From positions 434,001 through 498,000 of the forward strand of contig JBLDXI010000017.1 of assembly GCA_047495785.1 (NCBI GenBank): DNA of 64,000 nt. Direction: 5' to 3'. This DNA is from Lepidodermella squamata. Lineage: Eukaryota; Gastrotricha. This document shows, in pieces, positions 56,251-64,000 of this stretch; positions within the stretch are counted from its first letter, which is position 1, and each line of letters begins with the position of its first letter. Under the pieces are notes generated by a model. The model searched no databases and was not told the DNA's origin. It saw only the letters and a program-made list of their open reading frames with translations. The translations under genes were made by a program, and so were the position numbers.

Positions 56251-59092
56251 ATGCAACTAACATATAACTCGAGCGTGAGTGGTCTGAATTCATCTTATTG
56301 CTTTGAAAGCCACACATGTGTCGCCGGCATCGCTCTACCAATTTGGAAACAGATCGCAAACGAAACCGACGCTCTCCGATGGCTAGGCGTAATTTACAAG
56401 GCTATAGTCTACATCGTCGGCCTGGCATACGTATTATTCGGCGTCACCATTGTCACAGATCACATCGTTGAGATTTCACATTACATGGCTGAGCACAAAC
56501 GAAGTGTCAGCTTGAAACTTAAATCCGGGACTACTACAACAGTAAAGGTCTTAGTTTGGCATCCAACTGTAGCAGCTCTGAGTTTCCATGTTGTCGGAAC
56601 CTGCTCAGCCGAAATTTTGCTTCCAGTCATTGAAATGATAAAAAACGATTTCCACAGCAGTGAGCTTGGTCCTTTCCTCATCATTGGAAGTGGTGCTTAC
56701 CATTTATTCATAATCACAGGTAAGTTTTCGTGTATTGCTCAGAAATCCTTCTCAGCAATGTTTTTACAGCTGTGTGCATGTACACTGTCCGTGAATCACC
56801 CGGCAAATCAATCAGAGATTTGCATTTGTTCTTCACGACAGCAGGTTTCGCAATATTCGCGTATCTTTGGGTATTCTTAGCCCTTGATGTCTTTTCACCA
56901 AATATTATTGAACTATGGGAGGCAATTTTCACTCTGTCACTCTTTCCTGTCTTAATTATAACTGCTTATCTGGTAGCACGAAGAAGGCCCGTGGGAATTG
57001 TTACTCGTCTGAATAATCTAGCGCTGAGAAGCAACGTAATTATGCCGGGAATTAGAACGCCATCTCGGGCAACATTATTCACCCCTGAAGTTCCGGAGAG
57101 TTCAAGGAAAAGCGACCCACAAGTTCAAGTAACGCAACAGAGTTTAAGCCCTTACCTAACTGTGGCTCAAAGCGGAACTTTGTCGCCGCAAGCTATCGAG
57201 CGGAGCAACTCGATCAACAGCCGTATTGATACTCTTGCTAAGGAACGACCAGACAGACCGAGATCTGAAATTGAAAGTAATAACCTAATACTTCACATTG
57301 CGATTTAATATTTTTTTAAATCAGGAATGGTCCACTCGGAATCTAAGTTATTTCGGCACTATCGTTTGCGATATAACATCGAAGAGAAACAGCCGGAAAG
57401 TCCTGATCATAGAGACTTGTCACTTCTTGCCATTCTCGAGGCTAACAGCCGTGTTGGGCCAGAGACTTTAACACAGGTAATTGGCTTCAAAACGGCCGAT
57501 CATCGCTGCGAAGAAGGTTGCGGTGCAGTGTCTTTAATCGTAGAACGTTGGGGAGCGGGTGTCGATAACACAACGCTGTTCGTAGACTTCGAGACGGTGC
57601 CTGGAACCGCAAAAGGAAACGTCAATTTCAAAACCACAAGCGGGTGTTTAATCTTTGGACCTGGCGAGCTACAGTCTGAAGTTTTGGTCAACATCTTGGA
57701 CGACGATGTTTACGACAAGGATGTGAAATGGTTCAAAGTCAAGCTGTCGAAACCAACGATAAACACGCAATTTTTGAACCCAAACCGAGTTCAGGTCATG
57801 GGACCAAAGCGGGGCAGGAAAGCTCGAAGAATGGACTCAAGGATTCTAAATGTCCGACGGATAATGTTCGATCGCGATGAAATCACTGTTTCGATTATTG
57901 ACAGCGACCATGCTGGCATCTTCGCCTTCGAAAAAGCTGAAATTCCAGTTCCGGATGATATAGAAGTCGCCGAATTTCGTGTACTGCGAACGATCGGCTC
58001 AAAAGGTCGCGTTGTAGCACCCTACCGAATAACTTCTGGCACGGCACTCTTGCATGAAGACTATATAGCTGAACCGACTGGTTCGCTAACCTTTGACGAC
58101 AAACAAACCGAGGCTTTCATAAAAATTCGAATAATCGACAAAAATCGCTACGGAGAGGTGCATAACTTCTACATCGAACTGCTGACGCCTAATTGCGAAT
58201 TGGATGCCAAAACCACGATCCATGCACCGTCAATAGGCCAGCCTCATATTCTTCAGGTCGGTATTTGTGAAAGTGAGGAAGCTCAAGAGGCTCTGAGGCG
58301 TTTGATGAAAACGCCAGATCTGACCCCTCGTATTGTAGCGAAAGAATGGCGCAAGCAATTCGTTGAAGCGATGAATATTCACCGAAGTGAAGACCGAGAG
58401 GATCTCGGATATTTCGCAGCTAATATCCGACCTTATATTATTCATTTCTTGGCTCTACCTTGGAAATTAGCCATCGCGATTATGCCGCCGAAATGTTTAC
58501 TCCATGGTTGGCTGTCGTACATATTTCTAATCGGAATCATGGTTATCGCAGCAATTTTCATTGGCGATTGCGCTACTAGTCTAGCGTGTACAATCGGCAT
58601 CAAGGAGCCGATAGTTGGAATCACGTTGATTCCTTTCGGACTAGGACTTGCGGATACGTTTGCTAGTCGAAGAGCTGCTATTTTCGAAAAAACTGCTGAT
58701 GTGGCGATTGGAAACATTCTAGGGGCAAATGCAGTCAGTGTCTTTCTAGGAATCGGTCTTTCTTGGACGATAGGCGCTGGCTATCAAAGCGCTCATGGCA
58801 GCGTATTGAAGGTTGGTTTAGATTTCCATATGATCCGGAAATTTATGTGCATTTCATCTTTTCTCAGATGAGCTCGGGAAACCTTGGTTTCAGCGTCATG
58901 CTTTACTGCACATTTGCCTCAGCCGGCGTGTTGGTGCTTCTTCTAAGGAGGCTTCCTCCAGTTCGAGGAGAGCTCGGTGGTCCGAAAATTATCAAAAATG
59001 CATCCACGACCTTTTTCGTCCTCCTATGGATCATTTTCATCATTTTAAATGTTCTTGAGAATTACTGCTTGATTAGCGGCTTTAAGCACTGA
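56251..59092 (+). CDS. SLC8A-like: Divergent exchanger-like protein, array copy 7, both motif prolines lost
   Basis: Exons 56251-56719, 56770-57276, 57325-58811, 58868-59092; 895 residues. Sister of copy 6: TM1 LFGVTIVTDHIVEISHYM, alpha-1 WHPTVAALSFHVVGTCSAE, GSGAYHLFIIT, same intron positions. The family Pro before the ion-binding acid is Ala in both repeats: GTCSAE at about 116-121 and GLGLADTFASRRAA at about 763. CBD1 has AKGNVNFKT, ILDDDVYDKDVKWF and IDSDHAGIFAFE; CBD2 has IIDKNRYGEVHNFYIEL. Alpha-2 continues NILGANAVSVFLGIGLSWT. The loop between TM5 and CBD1 is Ser/Pro-rich (ESSRKSDPQVQVTQQSLSPY). The acids are kept, so ion binding is possible, but helix geometry should differ. Confidence 0.94.
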
Positions 59093-59289
59093 TCGATACA
59101 TTTTTAATTAATAAAACAATTGCTTACACGAACAATTTGCCTACTTTCATTTTAGCTTAATCACTAGATTTGCCCGGGGTCAGATGTCAGGTGCATTAGA
59201 AAGCCTATACATCCTGTTTGCTATAGGCTGTTTTCCATATTAAAGCCTTCACTTCCGTCGGCTTGTCATTACATTAACGTCGCTTCGCT

Positions 59290-62148
59290 ATGAATGCCGT
59301 CAATCTTTCTCAGCTTAACATAACCATTAATTATTCAGATAACTCTACAACCGATAGCGACCAATGCTACACGTCCGTGATTCTGGATATTTGGGGCCAA
59401 GATGAAGCTATATTTCAGGCAAACTTCGTCGCTTTTCGGGTCATTGTCTATTTGGCCATATTGTCCTACCTCATGTACGGCTGCAGCCTTATAACGGATC
59501 AAATAGTTGTAGCAGCGGAGATGATTGCTACACAAAGACGGGCTGTTTATGTAACCTTAAAATCCGGGAATAGAGTGGCGACTAATGTAACAACTCCTGC
59601 TTAATTAATTTTTTATTTATTTTCTGCGATTTTTGAGTAGCGCGTTTTGTGGCATCACACAATTGCAGCTTTAACTATTTACGCTATTGGCATCAGTTCC
59701 GTAGAAATTTGCATTCCAATCATCAAAGTCGTTTCACTCAACTTCCAAGGAGATACGCTCGGGCCATCGTTAATTGCCGGCAGTTCTGCATTTCATTTCC
59801 TCCTGAGCACAGGTTAATTAATTACACGCTAATGAATATCGATAGATATTAACCTTTTTATTTAGGAATATGCCTTTGGGTTACACCCGGGTCAGCAGTT
59901 AAAGAGATCAGAGATAGCTACCACGTCCTCATCACAGCGATATTCTTTGCGACTACATACTTGGTACGCACTTTCCTTTTTTGAGATTTTTGCATCAGTT
60001 TCAATTCTTTGAAGTGGTTGTTTCTGATCTCGGATGTGATCTCTCCCGGGGTTGCTGAACTGTGGGAAGCGCTTCTTTTGCTCGCAATATATCCCGCTAT
60101 GGTCATATCTGCTTGGCTGGTGGCCCGCCGGATACCCGTGGGACTGGTTGCTAGGTTAAAATTTCTCATGATGCGGCGCAACGTCAACTTCTTACCAGCT
60201 CCAACCGCCATTTGGTTTACATCGTCACGCTTCTCAACGCAAATGAGTGTCACTAGCGACAGTGGAGAGCGAAAAAATTCGGTTATTCGAATATTGCAAC
60301 TTCAAAAAGAGCATCCTAAGAGGACAAGGGATGAGTTGGAAGGTAATCGCCCCTTTTCAAGTAAATCAAACAATTTGATGCTTTTTTGTTTTTTGCTCAG
60401 AAATCGCAAGATTGGAGGTCAATGATGAAGAGGAGCAGAGGGCGGCCATTTTCTACCGGGATCGAACTCGATCAAGGCATAAGAATGTCAGCTTAAAAGC
60501 ACGCAACTTGGACACCATTCTTGAAGGATTGAGCCGTGAAGGGCCGGAGTCTACGACGCAATGGGTCGGATTTAGGAAGAGCAAACTTTTGGTTGAAGAG
60601 GGATGTGGGGCTGTTCCGATTCCTGTCGAGCGATGGGGCGCTGGAATAGACGAGACAATTCTGATAATAGATTTCGAAACAATCCAGCTCTCTGCAAAAA
60701 GTAACATCAACTTCAAACAGTCAAATGGGTCGATCATTTTCGGTCCGGGTGAACCGCGGTGTGACGTGGTTGTGAACATTTTGAGTGACGACGTCTACAG
60801 CAAGGATGATAAGACATTCCGAGTCAAACTTTCAAGGCCGAAACTCGAGCTTAAATCTGCAACGAAAAGATGGGCATCTGCAAGAAGTTTGAGGCCGACT
60901 CTTTCGCAGATCGAGCCGGTAGTCCAGGTGAATAGGACAACATTCCACCGGGATGAAATTACTATCGCAATAATCGACAGCGATCAATGCGGGACGTTTC
61001 ATTTCGAGAAACGTGACCTGCCCTTGCCGGATGATATCGGCGCAGCTAGTATCAAAGTATACCGGTCGAGGGGCTCAAAATGCGCCGTTCTAGTTCCATA
61101 TCGAATAACACCCGGCAGTGCCAAGCTGAATGACGACTTTTTCGCAGAATCATCTGTATTGGAATTCTCCGAGGGTCAAACTGAGGCTTCAATCACAGTT
61201 TTTATCTTCGATAAAAATCGTTACGGACAGGTTCATAACTTCTACATCGAATTGCTACAACCTCGAACGGAAGCCATCAAGCCAAACATTCGACCACCCA
61301 AGCTTGGTTATCCGTATCAGGTTCAAGTCGGCATTTGCGAGAGTGAGGAGACCTTTGAGGCATTATGTCAGATGAAAAATTCGCAGAGCCTCTCCTGGCA
61401 AGAAATGGCAAACTGTTGGCGGCGGCATGTTTTCGACCAACTAATTGGTGTATTCTTCAAAAATCACGACGAGGACTCCATTCTAACTTGTGCGAAACCT
61501 TATTTTATCCACATGTTCTCTTTCCCGTGGAAATTGCTACTCGCAATCTCGCCTCCGAGTAGAATTTTTCACGGGTGGCCTTCTTTTATCACACTGTTAG
61601 CAGTTATGGTTCTGATATCGATTCTAATCTGCGATTGCTCGTCTCATTTATCTTGCCTAACCGGTGTGAGGGAGTCTGTGATAGGACTAACCATCATCCC
61701 TTTAGGCTTGGGTATGCCTGATACAGCTTTAAGGAGGAAAGCGGCGATCTACGAGAAATTTGCAGATGCAGCTATTGGAAATCTGATCGGAACAAATTTG
61801 GTCAAATCATTGTTAGGCCTTGCAATTTCATGGTTGGCTGGAGCAGCATACCACATCTCCTCCGGAGGGGATTATGAGGTAAGACAATGGTAATAAGAGC
61901 CTAATTGGAAGATTCAAGTATATTTTCAGTTAGCGTTCGCAAAGGATGTTGGTTTCAGCTTCTTACTCTGCTGCATAATGACGACAGCTGGCTTTGCTGT
62001 ATTGCAACTACGTCGGCTATCTCCCATCCAGGGAGAATTAGGAGGACATATTGTCTTGAAGTATATCAGTGCAATTTTCTTTCTATCTCTCTGGATCGCT
62101 TTTGTTACCTTGACTGTCTTGAAAAATTACAGCCTTATACAATTTTAG
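59290..62148 (+). CDS. SLC8A-like: Highly divergent exchanger-like protein, array copy 8
   Basis: Exons 59290-59586, 59641-59812, 59866-59963, 60015-60342, 60401-61878, 61930-62148; 863 residues, the shortest complete copy. The N-terminus has several NxS/T sequons but the second Cys of the extracellular pair and the C..GxILPxW pattern are weak (CYTSVILDIW). Alpha-1: WHHTIAALTIYAIGISSVE (Pro to Val) and IAGSSAFHFLLST. An extra phase-0 intron splits the next helix (FFATTYL|WLFLIS). CBD1 has AKSNINFKQ, ILSDDVYSKDDKTF and IDSDQCGTFHFE; CBD2 has IFDKNRYGQVHNFYIEL. Alpha-2: TIIPLGLGMPDTALRRKAA (DTFAS changed to DTALR) and IGTNLVKSLLGLAISWL. Ends LRRLSPIQGELGGH, LKNYSLIQF. AATAAA at about 62158. The fastest-evolving copy besides copy 3. 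Confidence 0.92.
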
Positions 62149-62315
62149 TCGAAATGAAATAAAGGATTAAATGACGTGAACACTCAGAAGTTTTGGGCTG
62201 CAGGCTAATAAACATAAATCGATGTGGTTTAATGGTTTGCCCAAAGGGTAGGGATTACAAAGCTGCTACTCACAAAATATATGTCATTGCCTCGGAGTTC
62301 TCGATTTTAGCAAAA

Positions 62316-64000
62316 ATGATAGATGCCGATTTGACTTGCAATGTCTCGGATCATTATGACAATGGATCGTGCCATTCAGAGCGGCATTGTGAGGGAGGTC
62401 TCATTCTACCCGTTTGGGGATTCTCAGAAGCTGAGGAGGAAATGAATCCCTACATCCCAATTATATATCATGCCTTAATTTACATAATATCACTGGGATA
62501 TCTTCTCCTTGGCGTAAGCATCATTACTGACCGACTAGTATCGGCAACTGAGTACATGAGTGACCAGAAAAGAAGCATCGAGGTCACGCTCAGTACGGGG
62601 AATTCTACCCTTATTAAGGTAACTCCTAAACAATTTTCGCAACCCGTTTTTTCACTCAGTTTCAGTTACCGATTTGGCACCCAAACGTGGCAGCACTGAG
62701 TTTGCATGTTATTGGCACAAGTGCTCCAGAGATTTTACTGCCAGTTATTGAAATTTTCAAACTCCGCTTTGAAACAACACACGAGCTCGGGTCTTCACTT
62801 ATTTTGGGAAGTGGAGCTTATCACCTCTTCATCATCACATGTAAGCAAGCGATTTGAAATTGCTACATTTAACCTAATTTTTGGACATTTTAGCTGTGTG
62901 TCTAGCTACAGTGCGCGGAGAAGCTCCAAAGCCAATACGAGATCTAAGATTATTCTTCCTCACAGCTGCATTCGCAATTTCAGCCTATCTATGGGTGTTT
63001 CTTGTCCTTGACATCATTTCGCCTCAACAAATCGAACTGTGGGAGGCTTTGGTCACGCTAGCGCTCTTCCCTACCCTCCTCGTGCTAGCCTGGTTGCAAG
63101 GCAGAAGGACTCCAGTCAGCCTTCTTTCGAGGCTAAACCACGCTGTCCACAAAAGTAGGTCATCAGCTGCAAACCACTTTCGACAGGCAGAATCTGACGC
63201 TGCGTTGAAGCGGTGGAGCATTGTAAGCAGCCGTGTTGAATTTTTAAAGCAAGAATATCCTGGCAAGACGTCGGAGGAGCTACAGGAGATTGCTAGCATG
63301 GAACTTGAAGGTATCGGAGATAACCGGCGACCCTCTGCTTACCGGTTTACGCGACCGAAAACCCCTGCGACGAAAAACCGAACCTTAGCAGACATTCTCG
63401 AGACTCACAACAGGGTTGACCCGGATAAGATTACTCAAAGCGTCGGGTTCCCGATAGCAACAGTAAACTGTGATGAAAACTGCGAGAAAGTCAAGATTCC
63501 GGTCGAAAGATGGGGTACTGGCCTAGACGAAACTTCCCTCTTTGTCGAATTCGAAACCGTGCAAGGTACCGCTAAAGACGGGGTAAACTTCAAAGGCAAG
63601 TCTGGGTGCATTTCGTTTCCTCCTGGAGAAAGTCGGGCATACATAACCATCGAAATCTTGGACGACGATGTTTACAGCAAAGACCCTCGACGTTTCAAAG
63701 TTAAGCTTGCTAAACCAATAGTCAGCTACCCGCGAGTTGAACTTCCAGCTTCCTCTACTCAAACGGCACAAGTTCAGCGGATTATCTTTGAACGGAATGA
63801 ATTGAGCGTATTAATACTGGACAGCGACCATTTCGGCGTCTTTTCGTTTGAAACTTATGACATACCTATACCGGACAACATCGGAGTCGCGAAAATCAAG
63901 GTCAGGAGGACTATGGGTGCGAAGGGATCTGTAGCTGTTTCCTACAGGATCACACCAGGTACCGCAAGACTTGGCGAGGACTACGTCGCTCAACCAGCTG
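62316..64000 (+). CDS. SLC8A-like: Divergent Na+/Ca2+ exchanger-like protein, array copy 9, cut by right edge
   Basis: Exons 62316-62618, 62666-62840, 62894 to beyond 64000; about 528 residues visible. ATG 62316 follows a TCGATTTTAG acceptor-like motif by 5 nt. The open frame extends upstream to 62193 without needing to. Cys pair C..(H)CEGGLILPVW, TM1 LLGVSIITDRLVSATEYM, alpha-1 WHPNVAALSLHVIGTSAPE (about 101-119) and ILGSGAYHLFIIT. The intron at ELQ|EIA of copies 2, 3, 5 and 8 is absent. CBD1 has AKDGVNFKG, ILDDDVYSKDPRRF and LDSDHFGVFSFE. CBD2 begins (IPIPDNIGVAKIKV, then SYRITPGTARLGEDYV) and the window ends inside it; alpha-2 is not visible. Confidence 0.93.

Overview
The window is nuclear DNA from a multicellular animal (Metazoa). 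Every gene I could resolve is interrupted by GT-AG introns, most of them 47-58 nt. The gene set (menin, MKKS/BBS6, FBXO3, NKAP, RPC6, RRP15, DPH6, mitochondrial EF-G2, Na+/Ca2+ exchangers) is animal-type. The phylum cannot be fixed from sequence alone. Very tight same-strand gene spacing, 3' splice-acceptor-like motifs 5-26 nt before several start codons, and a patch of TTAGGG-type repeat fit an invertebrate with spliced-leader trans-splicing, but that is inference.

Layout. 1-3064 (minus): 5' part of a canonical Na+/Ca2+ exchanger (NCX), running off the left edge. 3065-7906: non-coding spacer with simple repeats. 7907-20011 (minus): a close-packed run, in transcription order menin, MKKS, GFM2. 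GFM2 carries a 2.8 kb intron holding a pogo/Tigger-like transposon remnant and a small spliced plus-strand reading frame. 20012-21438: divergent intergenic region. 21439-29559 (plus): FBXO3, NKAP, POLR3F, RRP15, DPH6. A short inverted-repeat MITE lies before DPH6, and a MULE transposon remnant lies in the DPH6 first intron. 29560-31671: spacer with degenerate telomere-type repeats and a possible signal-peptide exon.

31672 to the right edge (plus): nine head-to-tail paralogues of a strongly divergent NCX family, here called copies 1-9. Eight are complete; copy 9 is cut by the window end. All eight complete copies splice to uninterrupted 863-927-residue proteins with the NCX architecture: extracellular Cys pair, alpha-1 membrane block, Calx-beta tandem, alpha-2 membrane block. 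All nine share replacements at ion-site and Calx-beta calcium-site positions that the canonical NCX at the left edge keeps in the part visible (alpha-1). The alpha-1 Asn is replaced (His in seven copies, Gln or Arg in the other two), the WNE start of alpha-1 becomes WH, and the CBD2 acidic cluster becomes DKNR-like. Copy 3 has lost the acidic residue of both alpha repeats.

The exchanger array is the outstanding feature. It looks like a lineage-specific radiation of modified exchangers, possibly with changed ion selectivity, loss of Ca2+ regulation, or partly non-transporting members, next to the conventional exchanger gene. The housekeeping genes between form two divergent operon-like blocks on either side of 20012-21438.
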